A stretch of 64,000 nucleotides of DNA from Methanocella conradii HZ254 (GTDB lineage Archaea; Halobacteriota; Methanocellia; Methanocellales; Methanocellaceae): contig NC_017034.1 in the NCBI RefSeq assembly GCF_000251105.1, positions 1,178,001 to 1,242,000 on the forward strand, in the 5' to 3' direction. Below are positions 53,037-60,698 of the stretch, in pieces. The notes beneath the pieces are model-generated. The model was given only the letters and a program-made list of their open reading frames with translations. It was not told the DNA's origin and did no database searches. The first letter of the stretch is position 1. Every line of letters begins with the position of its first letter. Position numbers and translations under genes: made by a program.

Positions 53037-53050
53037 CAATATAAAGTTTT
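53037..53050 (-). promoter_or_regulatory. Thermosome promoter
   Basis: On the minus strand the sequence reads CGAAAAACTTTATATTG: a purine-rich BRE followed by a TATA-like box about 51-64 bases upstream of the ATG at 52986. The expected transcript would have a leader of about 30 bases. Confidence 0.55.
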
Positions 53051-53139
53051 TCGTCTGGGATGGTTTGGTATGTAGAGATGATGGTCGGGTGGATGGTTGG
53101 CGATTTAATGGTGATGGTCGAGCAAATGGTTCTTTTATT

Positions 53140-53188
53140 GAGGCTGAAGGGGGGCTTCGCTTTGCTCCGCCCCCCCCCTTCAGCCTCT
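53140..53188. repeat. GC-rich hairpin
   Basis: GAGGCTGAAGGGGGG (53140-53154) pairs with the inverted CCCCCCTTCAGCCTC (53173-53187) around a loop with CTTCGCTTTGCTCC. It resembles the hairpin at 21413 and the G-rich blocks of elements A and B. Confidence 0.7.
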
Positions 53189-53280
53189 AGAAGTAGAAGA
53201 TGTGGTGTCAAACCATCCGTTTTCACATAGAGCCCCCCCTTTAGTCTCTAGAAGTAGAAGATGTGGTGTCAAACCATCTT
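53187..53280 (+). repeat. Interspersed repeat, two tandem copies
   Basis: CTAGAAGTAGAAGATGTGG followed by TGTCAAACCATC occurs at 53187-53218 and again at 53248-53279. The first copy continues through TAGAGCCCCCCCTTTAGTCT (53228-53247). A diverged copy is at 29360-29420. Confidence 0.85.
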
Positions 53281-53356
53281 TTTTCTTGTAGACTTTGCCG
53301 GGCAGCCTGGTACAAAATATGGAAAACTTCGAGGACATCACACATTTTCAGATCGC

Positions 53357-53902
53357 TCACGGCACCCCATCGATGACGTCCTCGATATCGCCTTTGACGG
53401 AAACTGCCTTAAGCCTTTCAACGCCCTTTATCTCCCTTATGACCTCCACCACGGCCTCCGGGACGAGGGTTTCCCAGGCCTCCCCGGCCAGGATGCGCCG
53501 CCTTATCTCCGTGCCCGAGTACTCATGCCTGTTATACATTGGAGAATATGCGACCTCGTAGCCTGCCTCGCGGAAAAGCCTTGACACGAGCGGATTGTTA
53601 GAGTAAACAGTTGAGAACGGAGGCGTCATTGAGCGAACGTGAGCCACCCATAGGGCATTCCTGTAAATATCGCTAATCGGGATTACATAATAGTAAAGGT
53701 CCAGGCCTTTCAGGCTTCTCGATATCATCATGATGCGCTCGCCCGCGGTAAACGGGTTATCCGGCGTATGGCTAAGCTGGGCGCTTCCGATGCCGATGAC
53801 GAGCTCGTCCACCTGCTTCGCTATCTCCCCAATCACCTTAAGGTGGCCCAGGTGGAAAGGCTGGAAGCGGCCGATGTAGAAGCCCCTCTTTTTCGAGTCC
53901 AT
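53357..53902 (-). CDS. nadM: Nicotinamide-nucleotide adenylyltransferase, archaeal type
   Basis: About 181 residues from ATG 53902, preceded by GAGAGG; the ATG at 53923 is less likely. Nucleotidyltransferase motifs are RFQPFHLGHLKVI (the HxGH) and ISRSLKG-type MISRSL. The archaeal NadM transfers AMP from ATP to nicotinamide mononucleotide to form NAD. The end is VKGDIEDVIDGVP. The gene faces away from the CDP-alcohol phosphotransferase. Confidence 0.92.
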   Translation of the reverse strand: MDSKKRGFYIGRFQPFHLGHLKVIGEIAKQVDELVIGIGSAQLSHTPDNPFTAGERIMMISRSLKGLDLYYYVIPISDIYRNALWVAHVRSMTPPFSTVYSNNPLVSRLFREAGYEVAYSPMYNRHEYSGTEIRRRILAGEAWETLVPEAVVEVIREIKGVERLKAVSVKGDIEDVIDGVP

Positions 53903-53990
53903 AGCAACCTCTCTGTATTGCATCCTACTATTTAAACATGTTTCAGGTCAAAGTTATATGGGGGGAGCGCCATCATTTCATGGAATCTCA

Positions 53991-54605
53991 ATGGTAAACA
54001 TAACTAAGTATAGAGACCGGCTAATCCATTGCATCGACCCGGTTGCCCGCTTATTCGCAAAAATAGGGCTAACTCCCAATCAGCTCACGTTTATCTCGCT
54101 AATGTTCGGCATCACATCCGCATTATTATACGTATTACAGCACACTTACCTGGCAGCGGGGATGCTCCTCCTCTCCGGCCTCTTCGACTTCATCGATGGA
54201 GGGGTAGCGCGCATCAACGGTAAAACGTCCGCCTTCGGTGCGGCCATCGATTGGATCATTGATAAGTACGTCGACTGCCTCGTCCTCATCGGCATAGCGT
54301 TTAGCGGCCTGGCAGATCCGAGAATCGCCGCCATCGCGATATTCGGCTCTATGATAAACACGTTTATCAAGCCAGTTACGTATGCGGAGATGGGCTTTGA
54401 GAAGAAGGAGAACGGCAAAATAAAAGACCCGCTGGAGGGCGTGGGCATCTTTGGCCGGCCCGAGACCGCCATCACGCTCATCGTGCTGTCGCTACTCAAC
54501 CAGGTCTACTGGGCCGTCGTGATAATCGCAATCATGACCAACTTTTCTGCCATCGAGAGGGTCGTCTATTTGTACAGGCACATGCGAGGCCGGGGCAAGA
54601 CATGA
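53991..54605 (+). CDS. CDP-alcohol phosphotransferase (archaetidylinositol-phosphate synthase-like)
   Basis: About 204 residues from ATG 53991 with about six membrane helices and the family signature FDFIDGGVARINGKTSAFGAAIDWIIDKYVD, which is D-x2-DG-x2-AR-x8/9-G-x3-D-x3-D. N-terminal YRDRLIHCIDPVARLFAKIGLTPNQLTFISLMFG resembles archaeal archaetidylinositol phosphate synthase. It joins CDP-archaeol to a polar alcohol in the membrane; inositol phosphate, serine or glycerol phosphate are possible. It overlaps a PHP-domain gene by four bases. Confidence 0.88.
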   Translation: MVNITKYRDRLIHCIDPVARLFAKIGLTPNQLTFISLMFGITSALLYVLQHTYLAAGMLLLSGLFDFIDGGVARINGKTSAFGAAIDWIIDKYVDCLVLIGIAFSGLADPRIAAIAIFGSMINTFIKPVTYAEMGFEKKENGKIKDPLEGVGIFGRPETAITLIVLSLLNQVYWAVVIIAIMTNFSAIERVVYLYRHMRGRGKT

Positions 54606-55240
54606 AGGTCGACATGCACGTCCATACCAGCAAGTCTGACGGAAGGGATAGCCTGCACAGCATGGTGGAGGCCGCCGAGGCCAGGGGGCTCGACCTCATC
54701 GCCATAACCGACCATGGCCCTGGCCATGGGAGCGGCATCGACGAGAGGCAAGCCCTCGAAACGAAAAAGGAAGCTGAGCTGCTCCAGCCAAATTACCATG
54801 TACGGATACTGGTGGGCATCGAGGCGGAGATATTGCCGACGGGCGAGGTCCTTCTTGATAGCAGGGAAGGGCTGGACATCGTGCTCGCGTCGTATCATGG
54901 CGCCTCGTCCGTGGAAGCCTACTATCAGGCCGTTCTGAGGGCCGTCACCGACCCCAAAGTGGACGTGCTCGCCCACCACGCCTGGGTTATAGGGGGCTTC
55001 GAGCAAGCCGGGGAGTACGATGACGTGCTCATCGAGCGGATGGCCGCGCACGGGGTGGCCATAGAGATAAACTCAAAGCACGCCTTGCCCTCATGGGATT
55101 TTCTCATAAAGTGCAGGGACGCCGGCGTCAAATACACGATTGGCAGCGACGCCCACAGGGCAGCTGACGTCGGCTCGGTTGCATGGGCAAAGAATACTGC
55201 CAGGCACATCTATGGCGATAAAGGGCTTTTCCTTCCATGA
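54602..55240 (+). CDS. PHP-domain phosphoesterase
   Basis: This 212-residue protein has the N-terminal metal motif DMHVHTSKSDGRDS, followed by LIAITDHGPGHG, GIEAEILPTG, DVLAHHAWVIG and IGSDAHRAADVG, a full set of His/Asp ligands of a PHP trinuclear centre. PHP proteins are phosphoesterases such as histidinol phosphatase or 3',5'-nucleoside bisphosphate phosphatases; this one is a stand-alone member with unknown substrate. The ATG shares four bases with the phosphotransferase stop, and its own stop overlaps the NUDIX gene. Confidence 0.88.
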   Translation: MKVDMHVHTSKSDGRDSLHSMVEAAEARGLDLIAITDHGPGHGSGIDERQALETKKEAELLQPNYHVRILVGIEAEILPTGEVLLDSREGLDIVLASYHGASSVEAYYQAVLRAVTDPKVDVLAHHAWVIGGFEQAGEYDDVLIERMAAHGVAIEINSKHALPSWDFLIKCRDAGVKYTIGSDAHRAADVGSVAWAKNTARHIYGDKGLFLP

Positions 55241-55749
55241 CTCGCCATCAATTTAATAAGCATCATCGCCTCATCTCTGCCATGATAAAGATGAAAATGC
55301 GCCCACTGGCAGTAGACGCCATAGTCATATACAGAGACAGGCTAGTATTTATAAAAAGAAAAAATGAGCCATATAAAGGAATGCTGGCACTACCGGGAGG
55401 CTTCGTAGAGGAAGGAGAAACCACAGAGCAGGCAGCGATAAGGGAAGTATGGGAGGAGACCGGCCTGAAGGCCGAAATACTTAAGCTTGTGGGGGTCTAT
55501 TCTAATCCCCACAGGGACCCGCGAGGTCCGGTCGTATCAATCTGCTATCTGCTTAAAGCCGCCGGCGAGCATAAGGCGTCGACGGACGCGAGCGAGGTGA
55601 TCCTTTTAAAGCCAGCCGAGGTGCCGATGCTGGCTTTCGACCACAACGCGATGATAAGCGATGCGGAGAAGGAGTGTAATCTAAATGGAATTTTGTCCGA
55701 AGTGCAAGAGCATCATGATCCCCAACAGCGGCGTCCTGAAGTGCCGTAA
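55237..55749 (+). CDS. NUDIX hydrolase (ADP-ribose pyrophosphatase-like)
   Basis: This protein of up to 170 residues has the NUDIX box GGFVEEGETTEQAAIREVWEETGLKAE and, upstream, VIYRDRLVFIKRKNEPYKGMLALPGG. The second half, LVGVYSNPHRDPRGPVVSICYLLKAAG, is typical of ADP-ribose pyrophosphatases. ATG 55237 overlaps the PHP stop by four bases; ATG 55282 is a possible start without an SD. Its C-terminus overlaps the downstream TFS gene by 65 bases, which is long for this compact region. Confidence 0.88.
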   Translation: MTRHQFNKHHRLISAMIKMKMRPLAVDAIVIYRDRLVFIKRKNEPYKGMLALPGGFVEEGETTEQAAIREVWEETGLKAEILKLVGVYSNPHRDPRGPVVSICYLLKAAGEHKASTDASEVILLKPAEVPMLAFDHNAMISDAEKECNLNGILSEVQEHHDPQQRRPEVP

Positions 55750-56002
55750 ATGCGGCTTCCAGAAGAAGCCAGCCACAAGCGAGGCCGTCATCGTAGGCGC
55801 CCCGGAAAAGCCCCAGCGCGAGATGACGATCCTGGAGGGCAAGGAAGACGCGGGCCTTCCCACGACTGAGGACGTCAAGTGCCCCGAGTGCGGCAACCAG
55901 AAGGCCTACTGGTGGATGCGGCAGCTAAGGAGCGCCGATGAGAGCGAGGTGCGCTTCTTCAGGTGTACCCAGTGCGGGAAGACCTGGAGAGAATATAATT
56001 AA
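55685..56002 (+). CDS. Transcription factor S (TFS)
   Basis: This 105-residue protein has two zinc ribbons: FCPKCKSIMIPNSGVLKCRKCG at the N-terminus and CPECGNQKAYWWMRQLRSADESEVRFFRCTQCGKTW at the C-terminus. The conserved RSADE loop carries the acidic pair that stimulates RNA cleavage by RNA polymerase, as in TFIIS/TFS. It rescues stalled polymerase. The start lies inside the NUDIX gene (65-base overlap), and pcna follows 68 bases later. Confidence 0.95.
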   Translation: MEFCPKCKSIMIPNSGVLKCRKCGFQKKPATSEAVIVGAPEKPQREMTILEGKEDAGLPTTEDVKCPECGNQKAYWWMRQLRSADESEVRFFRCTQCGKTWREYN

Positions 56003-56016
56003 GCCACAAGCGCATG

Positions 56017-56025
56017 TATTATATA
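56017..56025 (+). promoter_or_regulatory. TATA box of pcna
   Basis: TATTATATA lies about 46-54 bases upstream of the ATG at 56071, after the TFS stop. The leader then carries AAAGGAGAC as the SD. Confidence 0.4.
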
Positions 56026-56070
56026 GCTTGCATAAATTAAAATTAGAAGAGTGATTAAAGGAGACGGTAT

Positions 56071-56811
56071 ATGTTCAAGGCGGTAATCAACGCAGAGGTC
56101 TTAAAGGACGCGATCGAGGCGGTTTCCACGCTGGTCGACGAGGCCAAGTTCAGGATCACGAAGGACGGCATGTCCGCCAGGGCGGTTGACCCGGCCAACG
56201 TGGCGATGGTTTCCTTTGAGATCAGCTCGAAGGCATTTGAGTCATACGATGCCACGGATGGCGAAATAGGAGTTGACTTGACCAGGCTGAACGACATTCT
56301 GGGCATGGCCTCGAAGGATGATAAGGTCGAGCTGAACTTGAATGAGGAGACCCGTAAGCTCGAGATCCGTACCGGGGGCCTTGCATATACCCTGTCTTTA
56401 CTGGACCCATCGTCCATCAGGAAGGAGCCTAAGGTGCCAAACCTTGAGCTTCCGGCCAAGATCGTCTTGAATGGCGCCGAGCTGAGGAGGGCGGTAAAGG
56501 CTGCGGAGAAGGTGTCCGACCACATGGCGCTCGGAGTCGTTGATAAGACGTTCTACATAGAGGCCGAGGGCGACCTTGATAAGGTCCGGCTGGACATCCC
56601 TGAGTCGGGCCTCATCTCAATACAGTCGAGCGGTAACGTCCGCTCGCTGTTCTCTCTTGACTACTTGAATGACCTGGTGAAGTCGCTCGGTAAGGCCGAG
56701 CGTGTGGCCATTGACCTCGGGACTGACTACCCCGTGAGGTTTACCTTTAGCATTGCTGGCGGTAATGGCTCTGTGACGTATCTCCTTGCGCCGCGCATCG
56801 AATCGGAGTGA
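56071..56811 (+). CDS. pcn: DNA polymerase sliding clamp (PCNA)
   Basis: This 246-residue protein is the normal PCNA length. The two-domain pattern begins FKAVINAEVLKDAIEAVSTLVDEAKFRITKDGMSARAVDPANVAMV, and the C-terminal IDLGTDYPVRFTFSI with the final YLLAPRIESE is typical. It forms a trimeric ring around DNA and recruits PIP-box partners such as polymerases, FEN1 and ligase. GGAG precedes ATG 56071. It converges with the small nuclease-fold gene by three bases. Confidence 0.95.
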   Translation: MFKAVINAEVLKDAIEAVSTLVDEAKFRITKDGMSARAVDPANVAMVSFEISSKAFESYDATDGEIGVDLTRLNDILGMASKDDKVELNLNEETRKLEIRTGGLAYTLSLLDPSSIRKEPKVPNLELPAKIVLNGAELRRAVKAAEKVSDHMALGVVDKTFYIEAEGDLDKVRLDIPESGLISIQSSGNVRSLFSLDYLNDLVKSLGKAERVAIDLGTDYPVRFTFSIAGGNGSVTYLLAPRIESE

Positions 56812-56814
56812 GAC

Positions 56815-57231
56815 TTAAAACCCCATGTCTGAGAGGTAGGCGTCAAGGTTTAGTAAAAAGTCGTTAAGGCGATCGATGGGCACGAAGATGCAGCCATTCT
56901 CGACCATGAGGGCGTCATCAAGCCACGAGACTATCACTGGAATTGAGCGGATGCCGAAGGCTCGCTCATGGGCCAGGCACCGCTCATAGTGGAGCTTCGC
57001 CTGCTCCTTTAAAGAAGAAGGCCTATGCCTGCCACGGCCATACTTCTTGCCGTCGATACACAGGCACAGGCCTCTACGGAAGGCGACAACGTCTATCTGG
57101 TAGCCCCTCTCAGGGGACCTGAACACTTTACGGAACTGCACCTCAAAATCGTGGTGCTCAAGCAGGTCCCGTATGTATTCCTCGAACTCCTGCCAGCTTA
57201 ATCCCTCGATGTCATCGCCTATCATGCTCAC
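56815..57231 (-). CDS. Restriction-endonuclease-fold protein
   Basis: This 138-residue protein resembles the Mrr/PD-(D/E)xK fold: SWQEFEEYIRDLLEHHDFEVQFRKVFRSPERGYQIDVVAFRRGLCLCIDGKKYGRG contains the Asp of IDVVAF and the DGKKY that would supply the catalytic (D/E)xK. The rest, KEQAKLHYERCLAHERAFGIRSIPVIVSWLD, is a typical helix and strand. It may be a nuclease or an inactive relative. Its ATG shares four bases with the stop of the CBS-domain gene, so they are cotranslated. The physiological role is unknown. Confidence 0.72.
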   Translation of the reverse strand: MSMIGDDIEGLSWQEFEEYIRDLLEHHDFEVQFRKVFRSPERGYQIDVVAFRRGLCLCIDGKKYGRGRHRPSSLKEQAKLHYERCLAHERAFGIRSIPVIVSWLDDALMVENGCIFVPIDRLNDFLLNLDAYLSDMGF

Positions 57232-58370
57232 AGGATATCCAGCTTCTCGGCTATGGACGCTTCCGGATAGCGGCGATCCTCGTGCATCTCCTTATCGTTG
57301 AGCACCTGGCGCTCAAGGGTAGACATGGCTATGTGGAAGGCGCCATCCGCCCCCCAGCCCTCGCCACGGGCATTATAATAATGCCTATCCGTCTTCAGGC
57401 GCACCCGGCATAATACGAGGGGTATGCCCCTGAACGTCTCCTTATGCTGCTTGAAGTACACGTTGATAGTGCCCCTGCCGAGGAAACGCTCTGACTTTTT
57501 TATGAAGTTCTTTATGGAAGTGGTCACGTAGTCCTGGTCAAAGTCCACCAGGCTACCGTTGGTGAGCTGGAGCGTAAAGTTGGGGTTGCTATTCTCATTC
57601 TCCATAGCAGCCAGGGCCAGCAGGACGTCGGTCCTCGTGATGATGCCCTTCACCTTTTCGTCAAACACGACGAGGCTGTGCACGTCATGGTCAAGCATGA
57701 GGTTGACAGCTTCCCTGATCGTGGACTCTGGCTTGACGGTCAGGACGCTATCCGTCATTATGTCCTTCACCTTGATGTTGCGCATCGGAGAATTGTTGGC
57801 GCCGATGCTGTCCTTTCCGGCCCCTACCTTCTTGGGCATTATCAGCTCGAGCAGGTCATGCATGGTCACGATGCCGGCGAGCTTGCCATTAGACATGACC
57901 GGCACCCTTGAGATGCCCTCCTCCCTGAAAATGTTGATGACCTTTCCTACCCGGTCATCGGCGTCCACCGATATGACGTCCTCGCTCATGATGCTCGACA
58001 CGGGCCTTGACCCGAAGTCGGTCTTTGTGGCCTCCCTCATGAGGTTCTCGTTGGTGACCACGCCTATGACCTTCCTGTCGAACACGGGAAGCTGCTTAAG
58101 CTGGTTTTCTACCATTAGCCTGGCAGCCTCGCAAATGGTGGTGTGCGGGGTAATCTTCGGAGTCTTTCTAACCAGCCCGCTGATGCCAGTCTTCAGGTCG
58201 TGGATGGAGCGGACGATGGACTTTTCGGTCACCATCCCCACGTATTCCTTCCCATCGAATACGAGCACTGCGGGGTTGTTCGAGTTCTTGAATAAAGGCA
58301 GCACCTGCTGAAGGTTAGCCTTTATGTCTATCCTTTCGAAGTTGTCTGTGGTTATTTCAGATACGTACAT
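57228..58370 (-). CDS. Four-CBS-domain protein with HPF-like C-terminal domain
   Basis: This 380-residue protein has four CBS repeats, each with the (V)GI(V/I)T motif: MVTEKSIVRS, VIGVVTNENLMRE, LAGIVTMHDLLEL and VKGIITRTDVLLA. The last 115 residues (INVYFKQHKETFRGIPLVLCRVRLKTDRHYYNARGEGWGADGAFHIAMSTLERQV) resemble the ribosome hibernation factor (S30EA) fold. CBS pairs bind adenosine nucleotides, so energy-responsive ribosome control is conceivable but inferred. It is coupled (ATGA) to a REase-fold gene. A divergent promoter with an inverted repeat lies upstream. Confidence 0.75.
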   Translation of the reverse strand: MYVSEITTDNFERIDIKANLQQVLPLFKNSNNPAVLVFDGKEYVGMVTEKSIVRSIHDLKTGISGLVRKTPKITPHTTICEAARLMVENQLKQLPVFDRKVIGVVTNENLMREATKTDFGSRPVSSIMSEDVISVDADDRVGKVINIFREEGISRVPVMSNGKLAGIVTMHDLLELIMPKKVGAGKDSIGANNSPMRNIKVKDIMTDSVLTVKPESTIREAVNLMLDHDVHSLVVFDEKVKGIITRTDVLLALAAMENENSNPNFTLQLTNGSLVDFDQDYVTTSIKNFIKKSERFLGRGTINVYFKQHKETFRGIPLVLCRVRLKTDRHYYNARGEGWGADGAFHIAMSTLERQVLNDKEMHEDRRYPEASIAEKLDIL

Positions 58371-58481
58371 CTTGTATTACCCCTTTTTTGCCAGTACCTT
58401 TCCGGTACAATAAATAGTATGCATCCGAATGCTGATAATCATTTCGGAATCGGCGTATAGGGGAAAGTTTTTTAAGAAGAA

Positions 58482-58538
58482 GCGTATATATAGACATTTC
58501 AGGTTTAGGCCTATTTTTGATAAAGAAAATATATACGC
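58482..58538. promoter_or_regulatory. Inverted repeat in a divergent promoter region
   Basis: GCGTATATAT (58482-58491) and its inverse ATATATACGC (58529-58538) flank 37 bases between the divergent CBS gene and the membrane protein gene at 58573. The repeats look like TATA boxes of the two promoters in mirror arrangement, or an operator. Confidence 0.4.
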
Positions 58539-58572
58539 AATCAGCGTAAACTAGATATCTGGTGGCTCTATA

Positions 58573-59079
58573 ATGGTGAACGATAACCTGCCTTCGCGGC
58601 CCCCCATAAGCAGCCCGGCCAGTTCGGGCGAGCTTGAAATGAACGATTGGCTTAGAAAGCTAAAGGAAAATCAAGAGCGCAGAAGAGAGGAGAAGCTGCG
58701 AAGGTATAATGACCTCGTCTCGAAGGTCATCATCATACTGGTAGGCGTTTGCATCGTGTGTTTCATCGCCATAGTGGCCCTGGCTGTCGAGAACAACAAC
58801 CTGTACAAGCAAAACGACCAGCTTAAGGCAAGCTATGAAGAGCTTAACGTGACGAAGAGCGAGCAAATATCAAAGCTGATAAGCGATAACAACGACCTGC
58901 GCCAGTTCATATTCAGTAACCGCTCAAACAACGTCGAGTATACCGTCAACATAGACCCCAACCTTCCTAAGGTCAGCATGATCACGTTCAACAATAACCG
59001 GATACACTTCGTCTTCTCCGATGGGTCCGCCAAAGACGTGTATTTCATCGATACAAATCTTTATGTGAATAGCCAGTGA
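58573..59079 (+). CDS. Coiled-coil membrane-anchored protein, member 3
   Basis: This 168-residue protein has a basic cytosolic N-terminus, a membrane helix (IIILVGVCIVCFIAIVALAV) and a short external coiled coil (YKQNDQLKASYEELNVTKSEQISKLISDNNDLRQF). A small C-terminal domain ends FSDGSAKDVYFIDTNLYVNSQ. The general plan is that of the two proteins at 42790 and 43569, but the C-terminal domain is different. Function unknown. Its 3' end is four bases from ruvB on the opposite strand. Confidence 0.75.
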   Translation: MVNDNLPSRPPISSPASSGELEMNDWLRKLKENQERRREEKLRRYNDLVSKVIIILVGVCIVCFIAIVALAVENNNLYKQNDQLKASYEELNVTKSEQISKLISDNNDLRQFIFSNRSNNVEYTVNIDPNLPKVSMITFNNNRIHFVFSDGSAKDVYFIDTNLYVNSQ

Positions 59080-59082
59080 GGA

Positions 59083-60111
59083 TTATAGCTCACCTATCTT
59101 TTTCAGGTGCTCCACGGCCGCTCTAGTCACGACACGGCCACGGGGAGTGCGGTTGATGAAGCCGATCTGTATCAGGTAAGGCTCGTAAACGTCCTCGATG
59201 GTCTCCACCTCCTCGCTCACCGTCACGGCAAGCGTTTCTACGCCCACCGGCCCGCCATCGAAGTCCTTTGCTATCTTTTTAAGGATGCGGCGGTCCATGC
59301 CATCCAGGCCCAGGCAATCCACGTCCAGGCGGTTCAAAGACTCGTCCACCGCCTCCCTGTCGATGATCTTTTTATTATCCACCGAGGCAAAGTCCCTGAT
59401 GCGCCTCAGCAGGCGGTTGGCGATCCTGGGAGTGCCCCGCGACCGCCTGGCAATCTCCATTGCCCCATCGTCGCTCAACCCTACTCCGAGGATGCGCGCG
59501 GAGCGCTCGATGATGGTCTTGAGGTCGGAGGGCTCGTAAAACTCGAACCTCATGGACATGCCGAACCGGTCCCTCAGCGGGGAGGTGAGCAGGCCAGCCC
59601 GGGTCGTCGCACCCACCAGGGTGAACCTCGGCAGCTCCAGCCTTATCGAGCGTGCGCTCGGGCCTTTACCTATTATGATGTCTATCTCGAAATCCTCCAT
59701 GGCAGGGTATAGGACCTCCTCGACGACGTGGCTCAGCCTGTGGATCTCGTCGATGAAAATGACGTCTCCCTCCTTGATGTTCGTCAGTATCGCGGCCAGG
59801 TCGCCGGGCCTCTCGATGGCCGGTCCCGAGGTCAGCCGTATGTTCGCCCCCATCTCCCTGGCGATGATATGCGCCAGGGTCGTCTTGCCCAGCCCGGGCG
59901 GGCCATATAAAAGTACGTGGTCCAGGGGCTCCTTCCTCTTCAGGGCGGCCTCGATGAAAACCTTCAGGTTCTCCTTGACCTTGCGCTGCCCTATGAACTC
60001 TTCGAGCGTCCTCGGGCGTAACCCCTCAAAGGACCTGTCGAGCCTCTCATCCTCGGTCTCCTCCGGGGAGACCAGGCGTTCCTCCTTTTTATCATTCGAG
60101 ACGTTTATCAT
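59083..60111 (-). CDS. ruvB: Holliday junction helicase RuvB
   Basis: This 342-residue AAA+ motor of branch migration has a Walker A GPPGLGKT, Walker B FIDEIHRL, the sensor/arginine-finger region GATTRAGLLTSPLRDRFG and the C-terminal wH domain GPVGVETLAVTVSEEVETIEDVYEPYLIQIGFINRTPRGRVVT, exactly as in bacteria. The pattern RPRTLEEFIGQRKVKENL is a bacterial RuvB hallmark. It is last of a ruvC-ruvA-ruvB operon with four-base overlaps. RuvB is a bacterial protein; archaea normally use other branch-migration enzymes, so horizontal acquisition is likely. Confidence 0.96.
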   Translation of the reverse strand: MINVSNDKKEERLVSPEETEDERLDRSFEGLRPRTLEEFIGQRKVKENLKVFIEAALKRKEPLDHVLLYGPPGLGKTTLAHIIAREMGANIRLTSGPAIERPGDLAAILTNIKEGDVIFIDEIHRLSHVVEEVLYPAMEDFEIDIIIGKGPSARSIRLELPRFTLVGATTRAGLLTSPLRDRFGMSMRFEFYEPSDLKTIIERSARILGVGLSDDGAMEIARRSRGTPRIANRLLRRIRDFASVDNKKIIDREAVDESLNRLDVDCLGLDGMDRRILKKIAKDFDGGPVGVETLAVTVSEEVETIEDVYEPYLIQIGFINRTPRGRVVTRAAVEHLKKIGEL

Positions 60112-60698
60112 AGGTACCTTAACGAAATCTTGATAAGCTCTTCCACTTTAACCGGTGCAGGCATGGACTCCCTCGCCTTCGCCACCGCAGCTACGGCTGC
60201 CTGCCTGGCATAGCCGAGCGCCACGAGCGCCGACGCGGCGTCCTCTGAGACGGTGTCGGCGGGCTGCCTCCTTTCATGGCTTACGATGGCCATCTCCGCC
60301 ACCTTATCCTTCAGCTCGAGTATCAGGCGCTGCGCCATCTTCTTGCCCACGCCGCTGACCCTGGTCAACGCCTTAGCGTCTTCGGCCACGATGGCCTCTG
60401 CCAGGTCTGAGGCCGTGATGCTCGACATGATGCCGAGAGCCACCTTCGGGCCGATCCCCGATACGGTCATCAATAGCTTAAAGAACTCCCGGTCCTCCCA
60501 CGTCGTGAAGCCATACAGCGAAATGCCATCCTCCTCGCGGAAATGCGTATGTATGTATACCTTACACATCTCCCCCTCGTTGGGGAGCAGGTCATAAAGG
60601 TGTGTGGGCACCCTAACGTCATATCCCACCCCGCCCACGTCGATGACTACCCTGTCAGGGCCTTTAAAGTCGAGCCTGCCTTCCAGATGAGCGATCAT
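60108..60698 (-). CDS. ruvA: Holliday junction DNA-binding protein RuvA
   Basis: This 196-residue protein has the OB-fold N-terminus (MIAHLEGRLDFKGPDRVVIDVGGVGYDVRVP), the helix-hairpin-helix pairs in VSGIGPKVALGIMS and VSGVGKKMAQRLILELKDK and the C-terminal domain III ALVALGYARQAAVAAVAK that contacts RuvB. It tetramerises on four-way DNA junctions and loads RuvB. It overlaps ruvC and ruvB by four bases each, so the three are coupled. Confidence 0.95.
   Translation of the reverse strand: MIAHLEGRLDFKGPDRVVIDVGGVGYDVRVPTHLYDLLPNEGEMCKVYIHTHFREEDGISLYGFTTWEDREFFKLLMTVSGIGPKVALGIMSSITASDLAEAIVAEDAKALTRVSGVGKKMAQRLILELKDKVAEMAIVSHERRQPADTVSEDAASALVALGYARQAAVAAVAKARESMPAPVKVEELIKISLRYL

Larger units (their letters stand above)
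52987..53356. other. Intergenic region with promoter and repeats
   Basis: These 370 bases between the thermosome and nadM hold the thermosome promoter, a strong GC-rich hairpin (53140-53188) and two adjacent copies of a short repeat (53187-53280). No coding sequence is convincing. Confidence 0.65.

Noticed and set aside
52987..53226. N-terminal extension of the thermosome
   Set aside because: The extra sequence is coded by repeats and promoter DNA, while ATG 52986 has AGGAGG and a normal family start.
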